A stretch of 64,000 nucleotides of DNA. It comes from Sulfidibacterium sp964549335 (GTDB lineage: Bacteria; Bacteroidota; Bacteroidia; Bacteroidales; F082). Numbering within the stretch: the first letter of the stretch is position 1; every line of letters begins with the position of its first letter. Positions 1 to 8,195 of this stretch are shown piece by piece. Under the pieces are notes generated by a model. It saw only the letters and a list, made by a program, of their open reading frames with translations, was not told the DNA's origin and searched no databases. Made by a program: the position numbers and the translations under genes. The DNA lies in assembly GCA_964549335.1 (NCBI GenBank), contig CAZJUQ010000011.1, positions 1 to 64,000 of the forward strand, written 5' to 3'.

Positions 1-362
1 TCCCAAAAGCTCCTGAAGTAAATAAAACAGAGCCATTGGTATCCGACACAATATTTGCAGTAGTTGAAAAAATGCCTGAATTTCCCGGAGGTAAAAAGGC
101 TTTAATGAATTATTTGAAAGAAAACATTCATTATCCCGAACAGGCCAAAAAAGAGGGCATTCATGGAAGAGTATTTGTTAATTTCATTGTTGAGAAAGAC
201 GGCAGTATATCAGGTGTTAAAATTTTGAGAGGTATAGGACACGGCTGCGACGAAGAGACTGTCAGAGTAGTTAGAGCTATGCCCAAATGGATTCCGGGCG
301 AACAACATGGAGAAAAGGTCAGGGTCAGTTTTAACCTTCCCGTTAAATTTGTAACAGACTAA
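1..362 (+). CDS. TonB C-terminal domain protein, 5' end cut by the window
   Basis: The reading frame is open from the first bases of the window with no plausible ATG, so the gene starts upstream and only its last 120 or so residues are visible. These form a TonB C-terminal domain: a PEFPGG motif, then YPEQAKKEGIHGRV, a DGSI turn, and MPKWIPG near the end, all hallmarks of the Bacteroidota TonB energy-transducer family. Such domains contact outer-membrane receptors in the periplasm. The N-terminal part, which would show whether this is a true TonB or a BlaR/M56-type fusion, lies outside. A strong hairpin terminator follows, so it ends its transcription unit. Confidence 0.85.
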   Translation, partial: PKAPEVNKTEPLVSDTIFAVVEKMPEFPGGKKALMNYLKENIHYPEQAKKEGIHGRVFVNFIVEKDGSISGVKILRGIGHGCDEETVRVVRAMPKWIPGEQHGEKVRVSFNLPVKFVTD

Positions 363-382
363 ATATCAGAACAACCTTGCAC

Positions 383-415
383 AAAACCACTTTCGTCAGA
401 GAGTGGTTTTTTTTA
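383..415 (+). terminator. Intrinsic terminator after TonB-domain gene
   Basis: A 9-bp perfect stem (383-391 pairing with 402-410) with a 10-base loop runs directly into a T tract ending at 414. It lies 20 bases past the stop codon. Confidence 0.85.
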
Positions 416-578
416 TTGCCGAATATTAATTGTGTGGCTTAGCCCGGTATAAACACGACTCTGTTTTTGCCGTTGCAAATCACGTTTTTGTAAAATAGCG
501 GGGTTACCGCAATATGGAATACGGGAATTTTTTTCATGAATGATAAAAACAGGGAGAAAGGAAGCATGGAAATTTGTA

Positions 579-606
579 AAAAATATTACGCATGCGTAAT
601 ATTTTT
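579..606. promoter_or_regulatory. 28-bp perfect palindrome upstream of etfB
   Basis: Both 14-base arms (579-592 and 593-606) are exactly complementary with no spacer; the core reads TTACGCATGCGTAA. It ends 53 bases before the etfB start codon and has no T tract, so a dimeric-regulator operator is more likely than a terminator. The rest of the 297-base gap (363-659) holds only the terminator and AT-rich DNA. Confidence 0.55.
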
Positions 607-659
607 AATTTTTTTTCCGATATTTGTGCAAAAATTACATACAACCAAATTTTAATAGC

Positions 660-1397
660 ATGAAAATACTTGTTTTAATCAGTAATGTACCTGATACAAC
701 CACAAAAATCAGGTTTACCGGTGACAACACTGCATTCGACAGCACCGGCGTTCAATGGATTATAAATCCTTGGGACGAATTGGCACTCACACGTGCCGTG
801 GAATTAAAGGAGGCAGGCGGAGTTGAGAAGATTGCCGTTGCCAATGTGGGGACAAAAATTACCGAGCCCACATTACGAAAGGCATTGGCGGTAGGTGCCG
901 ACGAGGCATTCAGGATTGATGCCGAGCCTTTGGATGCATATTTTGTTGCAAAACAACTGACACAGGTAGCCGAGGGTTACGATTTGATAATGGCAGGTAT
1001 TGAGGCTTCCGATTACAACGGTTCGGGTGTCGGCGGAATGCTTGCCGAAATGCTCGGGATAAATTCCGTATCGGCGGTATCGGGCATCGACATTGAAAAC
1101 GGCGAGTTGAAGATACACCGCGACATTGATGGCGGTTCTCAAATACTTTCGGTTCCGGCGCCGGTGCTTACCGTTGTCCAAAAGGGTATTGCCATTGACC
1201 CCAAAATACCTGCTATGCGCGGTATTATGATGGCTCGTAAAAAACCCTTAACCGTTTTGCCGGCCATTGAAGCCGAACCACGTACCGAATATGTAAGTTT
1301 CGAACTTCCCGCTCCGAAAGCGGCTTGCAAAATGGTTGACGAAGAGAATGCCAAAGAGCTTATTAAAATGTTGCACGAAGAGGCTAAGGTTTTATAA
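660..1397 (+). CDS. etfB: Electron transfer flavoprotein subunit beta
   Basis: EtfB (FixA) pairs with EtfA to carry electrons between acyl-CoA dehydrogenases or similar flavoenzymes and the respiratory or ferredoxin pool. The protein opens with MKILVLISNVPDT and has NPWDELALTRAVEL and the AGIEASDYNGSGVGGMLAEML segment expected for the AMP/FAD-binding beta subunit. At 245 residues it is normal length. I chose the ATG at 660; an upstream TTG at 624 in the same frame would add 12 residues with no family match. It is followed 31 bases later by etfA, the usual operon order. No acyl-CoA dehydrogenase gene is adjacent, so its partner dehydrogenase is unknown. Confidence 0.93.
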   Translation: MKILVLISNVPDTTTKIRFTGDNTAFDSTGVQWIINPWDELALTRAVELKEAGGVEKIAVANVGTKITEPTLRKALAVGADEAFRIDAEPLDAYFVAKQLTQVAEGYDLIMAGIEASDYNGSGVGGMLAEMLGINSVSAVSGIDIENGELKIHRDIDGGSQILSVPAPVLTVVQKGIAIDPKIPAMRGIMMARKKPLTVLPAIEAEPRTEYVSFELPAPKAACKMVDEENAKELIKMLHEEAKVL

Positions 1398-1428
1398 AAA
1401 TTTATTAACCGTTTAAAAACAAAGAAAA

Positions 1429-2403
1429 ATGTCAGTATTAGTATATACCGAAAATTGGGACGGCAAGTTTAAAAAATTAACACACGAGATAGTATCGTTT
1501 GCCGCTGCCATTGCAAAAGAGACAAATTCCACCGTAACAGCCCTTTCAATAGGTCATGTGGATACGGAAGAACTGAAAACCTTGGGCAACTACGGCGCCA
1601 ACAAGGTTTTGGACGTACAAGACGACCGTTTCGAGTCGTTAGATAACAAAGCGCTTGCCGATGCCGTTGCAAAAGCGGCACAAGCCGAGAATGCAGAGAT
1701 AATAATTTTTGCCCACAATAACGAAGGTAAAGCCGTTGCTCCGAGGGTTTCGGTAAAACTGGATGCGGGAATGGTTTCGGGTGTTACGGGATTGCCCGTA
1801 AATTTTGAACCTTTTACCGTCAAAAAGAAGGTTTTTACCGGTAAAGCCTTTGCCAATGTTGTTATAAAAACCGGAGTTAAGGTTATTACTTTTGCACAAA
1901 ACTCGTTCGAAATAGTTGAAAATCCGGTGGATGTGACTATAGAAACCTTTGATCCGCAAATTCCCGACAGTGAATTTGTGACAAAAGTTTTGGAGACAAA
2001 TAAGATAACGGGTAAAGTTTTACTTACCGATGCCGAAATTGTTGTTTCCGGAGGTCGAGGTATGAAAGGTCCCGAAAACTGGGGTGGGCTCGAAGAGCTT
2101 GCCGATTTGCTCGGGGCGGGACTTGCCTGTTCGCGTCCGGTTTCCGACGAGGGGTGGCGTTCGCATGAAGAGCATGTGGGACAAACCGGTAAAATTATTG
2201 CTCCGAACCTCTATTTTGCTTTCGGAATTTCGGGGGCAATACAACATCTTGGCGGCGTGAGCTCATCCAAATTCATTGTTGCCGTCAACAAAGACCCCGA
2301 GGCTCCTATCTTTGAGGCTGCCGATTACGGTATTGTGGGCGATGTCTTCAAGGTTATTCCCCAGTTTATCGAAGCTGTAAAAGAGATGAAAGCAGCCAAT
2401 TAA
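1429..2403 (+). CDS. etfA: Electron transfer flavoprotein subunit alpha
   Basis: EtfA (FixB), 324 residues, supplies the FAD domain of the ETF heterodimer. The C-terminal half carries the conserved FAD-binding stretch: SGGRGMKGPENW near residue 206, CSRPVSDEGW, HEEHVGQTGK, and the ISGAIQH/VNKDPEAPIF segment. The N-terminal half is the usual nucleotide-binding-like fold. It follows etfB in one transcription unit that ends at the hairpin near 2431. ETF in anaerobes may be bifurcating or may serve fatty-acid or amino-acid oxidation; the sequence alone does not separate these. Confidence 0.94.
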   Translation: MSVLVYTENWDGKFKKLTHEIVSFAAAIAKETNSTVTALSIGHVDTEELKTLGNYGANKVLDVQDDRFESLDNKALADAVAKAAQAENAEIIIFAHNNEGKAVAPRVSVKLDAGMVSGVTGLPVNFEPFTVKKKVFTGKAFANVVIKTGVKVITFAQNSFEIVENPVDVTIETFDPQIPDSEFVTKVLETNKITGKVLLTDAEIVVSGGRGMKGPENWGGLEELADLLGAGLACSRPVSDEGWRSHEEHVGQTGKIIAPNLYFAFGISGAIQHLGGVSSSKFIVAVNKDPEAPIFEAADYGIVGDVFKVIPQFIEAVKEMKAAN

Positions 2404-2430
2404 CCTGTAATCTTTTAAAGAAACCTTTTA

Positions 2431-2466
2431 TCTCCCCGGGAATTTTTTCACCGGGGAGTTTTTTTT
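2431..2466 (+). terminator. Intrinsic terminator after etfBA
   Basis: A GC-rich 8-bp stem (CTCCCCGG at 2432-2439 with CCGGGGAG at 2451-2458) is followed by a run of T residues to 2466. It separates etfBA from mnmA. Confidence 0.9.
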
Positions 2467-2517
2467 CGGGAAAACAGGTTTTTTACCGACCTTTGCAGCG
2501 CATTTTTTTTATTACTC

Positions 2518-3588
2518 ATGAAAATAGCATCATTGGTTTCGGGAGGTGTTGACAGTTCGGTAACAATACCGCTGTTGAAACAACAAGGATATGACCCTCA
2601 TATCTTTTACATTAAAATAGGTATGGAAGATGAACCCTCGTTTGTTGATTGTCCTGCCGAAGAAGACATAGAAATAACCACCTGGATTGCCAAAAAATAC
2701 GGATGCAAGTTTGATATTGTCGATTTGCAAAAAGAGTACTGGGACACAGTGGTTAAATATACTATCGACTCCGTAAAACAGGGGTTGACTCCCAACCCCG
2801 ACATTATGTGCAATTTGCTGATAAAATTCGGCGCTTTTAACGACAAATACGGACACGAATTCGATAAAATTTCCACAGGGCATTATGCCACCACATACAA
2901 CAATAGCGAGGGGGTATTTTTATCGACGGCAGCCGATCGTGTGAAAGATCAGACATATTTTTTAGGACAGATAACCTATGCCCAGCTCCGGAAGGTAATG
3001 TTTCCGGTGGGTGGATTACAAAAAAAAGAGGTGCGGCGTTTGGCGGCTGAGATGAAACTGCCGAGTGCACACCGTCCCGATAGTCAAGGTATCTGTTTTT
3101 TGGGAAAGATAAATTACAGCGATTTTATAAAAAAACATGTGGGAGAAAAGCCCGGCGAAATAATAGAGTTGGAGACGGGAAGGGTGCTCGGCGAGCATCG
3201 CGGGTTTTGGTTTCACACGATAGGTCAAAGGCGCGGGTTGAGGCTTGGCGGCGGTCCTTGGTTCGTGGTGAAAAAAGATGTTGCAAAAAACATAATTTAC
3301 GTATCTAACGGCTACGATCCCGTAAGTCAGTATGACGATGAAATTTGGCTCGAAAATCTGCATGTTTTAAATCCCAATCACGATTATTCTACCCTTTCGG
3401 AAATAAAATTCAAGATAAGACATCAACCTGAGTTTACCGGAGGGCGGCTGGTAACCGACGAGAGGGGAATCCGTATAGTTTCGCATGTAAAAATATCGGG
3501 AATAGCCCCGGGACAGTTTGCCGTTATTTACGATACCGGAGAGAAAACCTGTATTGGCAGCGGAATGATAGCGCAAAAAAGGGAATAA
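2518..3588 (+). CDS. mnmA: tRNA-specific 2-thiouridylase MnmA
   Basis: MnmA installs the 2-thio group on wobble U34 of tRNA-Lys, -Glu and -Gln, using ATP and sulfur relayed from a cysteine desulfurase. The PP-loop SGGVDSS sits at residues 8-14. The two catalytic cysteines are visible as C98 (after TPNPDIM) and C193 in GICFLG. At 356 residues it has the normal three-domain length, with the HTIGQRRGL segment of the central domain. It follows the etfA terminator and probably has its own promoter: a GACCTTTG sequence at 2488-2495, one base off the Bacteroidota -7 consensus, lies 22 bases before the ATG. Confidence 0.93.
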   Translation: MKIASLVSGGVDSSVTIPLLKQQGYDPHIFYIKIGMEDEPSFVDCPAEEDIEITTWIAKKYGCKFDIVDLQKEYWDTVVKYTIDSVKQGLTPNPDIMCNLLIKFGAFNDKYGHEFDKISTGHYATTYNNSEGVFLSTAADRVKDQTYFLGQITYAQLRKVMFPVGGLQKKEVRRLAAEMKLPSAHRPDSQGICFLGKINYSDFIKKHVGEKPGEIIELETGRVLGEHRGFWFHTIGQRRGLRLGGGPWFVVKKDVAKNIIYVSNGYDPVSQYDDEIWLENLHVLNPNHDYSTLSEIKFKIRHQPEFTGGRLVTDERGIRIVSHVKISGIAPGQFAVIYDTGEKTCIGSGMIAQKRE

Positions 3589-3606
3589 CGGAGCGGTGTT
3601 GCCGTA

Positions 3607-4125
3607 TCAGATTACTTTTACAATTTCGTCCAATTCTTTTCTTATCTTTTTTCCTCTCTTTTTGTACCCCTTCGGGGGATATCCAAGCGGGGTTATACAG
3701 TAAACCACTTCGTTTTCTTTCAGCCCAATGGCTTTGGATAGTTTTTCGTAATCGAAAGCGATTATCCAGCAAGCTCCCACACCTTCGTTTTCGGCTGCCA
3801 GTATCATATGGTCCATTGCAATTGCCAGGTCTGTTTCTATGGGGTTGTAGCCGTCGTATTGACGTATCCAGGTTTTGGTTTTGTCGCCTTTTACCACTAA
3901 TATGTGGGGTGCATTTTTAAACCAATGGCGTTGATACGACTCTTTAACTTCGTTAAGTTTATTTTCGGACGATACCAAAACAAATGTCCACGGTTGGCGG
4001 TTTGCCGCCGAGGGTGCAAGTCTGCCGGCATTTAAAATGCGTTTTAGCACCTCATCGGGTATTTTTTTTGCCGGGTCGTATTCTCTTAATGTTTCGCGTT
4101 GTTCTATAAGTTTATAAAACTCCAT
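3607..4125 (-). CDS. Nitroreductase-family FMN oxidoreductase
   Basis: A 172-residue protein of the NADH-dependent nitroreductase superfamily, which binds FMN at a dimer interface and reduces nitro compounds, quinones or other substrates. Family features are the N-terminal RETLREYD, the APSAANRQPW motif near residue 40 and the late EGVGACW and LGYPPKGY segments. I placed the start at the ATG whose complement is 4123-4125, because a GGAG sequence sits just before it; a longer frame to 4203 adds 26 low-quality residues. It converges with mnmA and has no informative operon partner. Physiological substrate unknown. Confidence 0.85.
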   Translation of the reverse strand: MEFYKLIEQRETLREYDPAKKIPDEVLKRILNAGRLAPSAANRQPWTFVLVSSENKLNEVKESYQRHWFKNAPHILVVKGDKTKTWIRQYDGYNPIETDLAIAMDHMILAAENEGVGACWIIAFDYEKLSKAIGLKENEVVYCITPLGYPPKGYKKRGKKIRKELDEIVKVI

Positions 4126-4235
4126 GTCTCCGTTTTTTTTTACAAAAGTATTGTTTTTTTTACCGTTAGCGTGCAGGGCTATGAGCAGTGCTGGTTTTAA
4201 CACTGCTAATTTTCAGACTGATAAGTCTTTTGTTA

Positions 4236-4945
4236 TTACTCGTTAATTTTATTTTTATCACTATCTCCCGCATTGCTTATAGCCATTGTTGTAGCCAGTT
4301 CTATTTCTTCAATCGTTGGTAATTCCGATTTAATTTCTTCCGGTATGGCTTTGCTTAATTTAAACTCCGCTATCCCAATCGGTTGAGACATTCCTCGCAA
4401 AGCGTATTCTGCTTCAATTTTATTTCGTTCTTTACATAATAAAATCCCAATAGTCGGATTATCATTTGTTGATTTTAATGTTTCGTCAACTGCCGATAAA
4501 TAAAAGTTCAATTTACCCGCATATTCAGCCTTAAATTCTTTGGCTTTTAATTCAATTACTACATAACAGCGTAATTTTGTATGGTAAAAAAGTAAGTCAA
4601 TATAATAATCATTTTGTCCTATTTCCAAATGAGGTAGATTCAACTGGCAAATGCAACTTTATGGTTTATAAAATTATAAAACTTCTTCATATAAAAGAGA
4701 TTTCTTCTTGAAAACCCTTTCATATTCGGAAATTCGGACTTCAGACCCTTTGATAAATTTGCGACAATGGAATTTCCCCAACCTTTTATTTCTTGTTTTT
4801 CAAAGATATCTTTACCGATATCCCGGTAGAGTTTGATTACTTCTGCATTTGCAGAAAGTGCAGCTTTAATTTGAGTTGTTCGTATTCTTGATTTTAAGTT
4901 ATCAAGCCATTTTAAGTATTCTTTATCTTGTCCTTTTAATTCCAT
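4236..4945 (-). pseudogene. YhcG/DUF1016-type PDDEXK nuclease gene with internal deletion
   Basis: Two adjoining minus-strand pieces match the two ends of one DUF1016 (YhcG) protein. The first (4945 down to 4640) is the N-terminal domain, from MELKGQDKEY to SRRNLFYMKKFYNF, and stops at a TGA. The second (4643 down to 4236) is the C-terminal PDDEXK-like nuclease domain, entering at HLEIGQNDYYIDLLFYH and including VIELKA, the catalytic Lys region, AGKLNFYLSAVDE and PTIGILLC. Intact relatives are around 340-370 residues, and the segment joining these domains is missing, so a deletion near 4640-4665 plus loss of frame best explains the pair. The family is often found with restriction-modification or defence genes; none is here. 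Two independently translated small proteins cannot be excluded. Confidence 0.75.
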
Positions 4946-5070
4946 TTTCTCTTTTTTACAAAAATAACATTCCAATCTTAGTTGCTGAGATTTTTCTTTA
5001 GTTTCTGTTCTTTCCAGTTAAATTGGTTACAATTTTTGTGTATGCAAAAAAATATGTCCGGTTAAATTAA

Positions 5071-5811
5071 TTATTCCAAATGTATAAGTTTTCCGCTTCC
5101 GGTGCCGTTGCGTGAAACGCTTTGGGGATTTCCGTAATAATAGACGTTTCCGATACCGTTTATGGTGGCGTCAATTAATTGCACGGCATTGACATATATA
5201 TTGTTTCCCGTTTCGCTGCGGAGATATACGTGTTGTGCTTTTAGATTACGGTTGTCAACCAAACCGAAGTCGGCCGAATAGACGAATAGCAGCAGGCTTT
5301 TCCCCGACAACTCAATGGTGGCGGTACCGCGGTGAATATTTGAATATATTTTTTTGGAATCGACGACGAGATTAATGGTGCCGGCGCCCTCGCGTACGTT
5401 CAACACAAGGCTGTCAACGGTTAATGTATCTGTATTGTCAATGTTTCCGGTTGAGTGGTATTCGATATCCGCCAGCTCTTTGAATGTTAAATAGACATCA
5501 ACGGGAATTTTGTAATTGCGGGTCCAGTTGCATGAGTTTAAGTTGGATATTTCGAGGCAGGTATCGTTATTTATTTCCGTAACGATTTTTTTTATCAAAT
5601 TTTTCCCCGCTTTCACGGTTATTTTGTTTTCGTTTCCTTGTGTCAAATGGAGGTTTACGTTGTCGTTCAAAATTACGGTATTGAAAGTTCCCGTGTTGCG
5701 TTTTTCCTCGGTTATTTTACCTGTGCTTTTAAAACAGTCGAGGGGTGTGCTTTTTTTACACGAAAAGAGTGTTGTGGTAATTATCGCAATGGCAACGAAT
5801 AGTTTTTTCAT
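5071..5811 (-). CDS. Lipoprotein with DUF2807 (GIN) beta-helix domain
   Basis: A 246-residue exported protein with a lipoprotein signal: a hydrophobic stretch ending LFSC, with the lipidated cysteine at residue 18. The remainder fits the DUF2807 'head GIN domain' family of Bacteroidota, marked by FNTVILNDNVNLHLTQG near the start and repeated short beta segments rich in Asn, Asp and Gly (for example VNAVQLIDATINGIGNVYYYG). Such domains form beta-helices; no enzymatic role is established. It starts 16 bases after the stop of the glycosyltransferase on the same strand and is probably the last gene of that transcription unit. Confidence 0.8.
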   Translation of the reverse strand: MKKLFVAIAIITTTLFSCKKSTPLDCFKSTGKITEEKRNTGTFNTVILNDNVNLHLTQGNENKITVKAGKNLIKKIVTEINNDTCLEISNLNSCNWTRNYKIPVDVYLTFKELADIEYHSTGNIDNTDTLTVDSLVLNVREGAGTINLVVDSKKIYSNIHRGTATIELSGKSLLLFVYSADFGLVDNRNLKAQHVYLRSETGNNIYVNAVQLIDATINGIGNVYYYGNPQSVSRNGTGSGKLIHLE

Positions 5812-5826
5812 ATGACAAACGGGGAT

Positions 5827-8076
5827 CTACCTTTTAAAGTTAAATTTTTCCTTTTCGAAAGCCGTAAGTGTTGTCAGGTGAGCCAGCATATATGCAAGTG
5901 AACTTTCGGCGCCTTGATTTCTGTTTAGTCCCATATATCCCAATCCGTCGTTACAGCCTTTGGTTTCGTAGTCGTAGAGAGGTACTCTGAGTTCGTTTTC
6001 ACCCAAAAACCACAAAAAGGCCGAAAACATCCGTTTAAGGTAAAATTCGTCTTTTGTGGCGTCGTATGCCTTTTTGTACATTATTACCATTGCCATGGCA
6101 TCGATGGGTTGTTGCGAGTAGCGTGAGCGTTCGCCGCCTTTTTTATACCAGTTTTTGTTTCCTATAAGCGAAATGTGATCATCGATATAGCAAATGCTGT
6201 CTAAAAATTTAAGTGCATTGAGCCCTGTTTTCAAGATTTTATCGTCTTCCAACCGTTCGTAGGCATAAAATAGCGAAGCCGGCAGAATACCGTTATCGTA
6301 TGCCAAAATGGGTTCAAACCAGTACCACTCCTCTTTGTCGTCGCAATTTTTTTCAAATTCGTTTATGAGCTTGTATGCCAAATCGCGCAAGACAATGCGC
6401 ATGCCTTCGTCGTAAGGGAATCTTTCCAGATAATAGCTAAGGCCGATTATGGTATTTGCAACTCCTCTTATGCTTATCAGTTTGGTAAAATTCGGCATTG
6501 CTTTTTCGAACATTTTGCGCGAAATTTGAAAAAAGGCGTCATTGGGAGGGGTTAACAGGGTAAATCCCAGAGCCCATACCGAGCGCCCGAAGGCATCTTC
6601 CGAACCTCTGTCGTCGAGGTAGTGTCTGTCGTAGCTTAAAAAATTGCGGAACCAACCGTCGTCGTTTTGCATATAGAGCATATATGCCAAGTAGGTGGAC
6701 ATCAAATCGAGGGCGGTTTTGTCTTTGTTTCTGTCGTATGCTTTTGCCATAACGAGCAGTGCTCTCGAATTGTCGTCGAGGCAATATCCGTGGGTATAGT
6801 CGGGTATGTTAAAACGGGCGTGCTGAATAATTCCCGTACTGTCGGTAAGGTGTTTTATGTGTGTAAGGTTAAATTTAGGCAGTAATGTAGGGTCAATAAT
6901 TTTCTCTTTTTTGGGTCTCTTTTTGCCAAGGAGTTTAATGGCTTTTTCGGCAACGGTGATATATTTTCCCGCCATCAGCGGCCATTTGGTTTTAAGTCCG
7001 TATTCAAAGGCTTTTTTTCTGTATTTGTTCAGTTTGTCGGGATGGTCGAGCAGGTCGTTAAGAATTCTGGCAAGAGCTTCGTGGTCGCCGAAGTCGAATA
7101 AAATTCCTCTTCCTCCGTCAAGAATTTCCTGGGCATGCCAGTAAGGTGTCGAGATGACACAGGCACCGGCGCCGACGGCATATGCCAGAGTGCCGCTGGT
7201 AATTTGTGCTTCGTTGACGTATGGGGTGACATACATGTCGGTAGCCGACAGATATTCGCACAGGTCGTTTTCGCTTAAAAAGTTGTCGATAAATACTATA
7301 TTGTTCGAAACTTTAAGCCTGTTTGCCAAACGTTTCAGATAGTTGCGGTACTCTTCACCCGAATATTTCAAGACCGTGGGATGTGTTTTTCCCACTATCA
7401 GATATGTAAGTTCGGGATGTCTGTTTACCACCGACGGTAATGCTTTGATGACGTTTTCAATGCCTTTGCCGCTGCTTATAAGTCCGAAAGTCATCAAAAT
7501 CATTTTGTCGTCGAAATGGTATTTCTTTTTATAGAAATCGTGTCTGCTGAAGTCGAAATCGGGAATGCCGTGTTCTATAACGGTTATTTTTTTTGCGGGA
7601 ATGTCGTAAATCTCTTTTAAAAATTTTACCGCCGTTTTGCTCATTACCACTATCATGTCGGCGGTACGTCCTATCTCCTGTATTATGGCTTTTTCGCTGA
7701 ATGTAGGTTCTTTCAGTACGGTGTGGAAAGTAACTATAAGCGGAACTTTGAGTCTGTGAAGCAGCGGGAGGATATAAACACCGCGTTCGCCGCCGAAAAT
7801 TCCGAATTCATGTTCCAAAACACATACGTCGGTATCGTTGTAGTTTATGAAGTCGGCAGCTTTCAAATAATCGCGTTGGTGGTTTTCGCGGATGGTAAAT
7901 TTCACGATTTCGGGATAGTTGTATCCTTCGTCGCGGTCGTTCATGGCTATTACGTATGAGGAGTTTTCCCCTTGCGAATTTTCAAATTTTTTGTCAAGGG
8001 CTTTTATCAAGCTGTTGGTGAAAGTGGCAATACCGCATTCGCGGGGTTGGTAGGTACTTATAAATGCAAATTTCAT
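5827..8076 (-). CDS. Two-domain GT4-type glycosyltransferase with C-terminal six-hairpin domain
   Basis: A 749-residue cytoplasmic protein with no signal peptide. Residues 1 to about 390 form a GT-B glycosyltransferase of the GT4 type: STYQPRECGIATFTNSL at the N-terminus, then VSKT-like acceptor and HGIPD segments and an LIVGKTHP nucleotide-domain strand. The usual EX7E donor motif is altered: YVNEAQITSGTLAYAVGAG keeps the first Glu, but the second position appears to be Ala. Residues about 420-749 look like an alpha/alpha-toroid glycosidase-like domain (HGYCLDDNSRALL, EEWYWFEPILAYDNG, NQGAESSLAYMLA). It lies between phosphofructokinase and a lipoprotein on the same strand. The donor and product are unknown; intracellular glycan metabolism is an inference from the pairing of a transferase with a glycosidase-like fold. 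Confidence 0.82.
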   Translation of the reverse strand: MKFAFISTYQPRECGIATFTNSLIKALDKKFENSQGENSSYVIAMNDRDEGYNYPEIVKFTIRENHQRDYLKAADFINYNDTDVCVLEHEFGIFGGERGVYILPLLHRLKVPLIVTFHTVLKEPTFSEKAIIQEIGRTADMIVVMSKTAVKFLKEIYDIPAKKITVIEHGIPDFDFSRHDFYKKKYHFDDKMILMTFGLISSGKGIENVIKALPSVVNRHPELTYLIVGKTHPTVLKYSGEEYRNYLKRLANRLKVSNNIVFIDNFLSENDLCEYLSATDMYVTPYVNEAQITSGTLAYAVGAGACVISTPYWHAQEILDGGRGILFDFGDHEALARILNDLLDHPDKLNKYRKKAFEYGLKTKWPLMAGKYITVAEKAIKLLGKKRPKKEKIIDPTLLPKFNLTHIKHLTDSTGIIQHARFNIPDYTHGYCLDDNSRALLVMAKAYDRNKDKTALDLMSTYLAYMLYMQNDDGWFRNFLSYDRHYLDDRGSEDAFGRSVWALGFTLLTPPNDAFFQISRKMFEKAMPNFTKLISIRGVANTIIGLSYYLERFPYDEGMRIVLRDLAYKLINEFEKNCDDKEEWYWFEPILAYDNGILPASLFYAYERLEDDKILKTGLNALKFLDSICYIDDHISLIGNKNWYKKGGERSRYSQQPIDAMAMVIMYKKAYDATKDEFYLKRMFSAFLWFLGENELRVPLYDYETKGCNDGLGYMGLNRNQGAESSLAYMLAHLTTLTAFEKEKFNFKR

Positions 8077-8195
8077 AATTTCCGTTGTTTTATTTTACAT
8101 AGTCGAATAACCTAAATATAGGGTTTTATTTTTGAAAAAACGCTTTTTTTAATCAAACATTATGAAAAAGCGGGTAAAGTTATTGTTAAAACATC

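Noticed and set aside
579..606. Palindrome as an intrinsic terminator or an IS end
   Set aside because: It has no loop or dedicated T tract beyond its own arm, sits just before a start codon, and has no second copy in the window that I could see.
873..1181. Antisense open frames over etfB and many other genes
   Set aside because: They lie opposite well-conserved coding sequence, lack family features, and are expected by chance in this codon usage.
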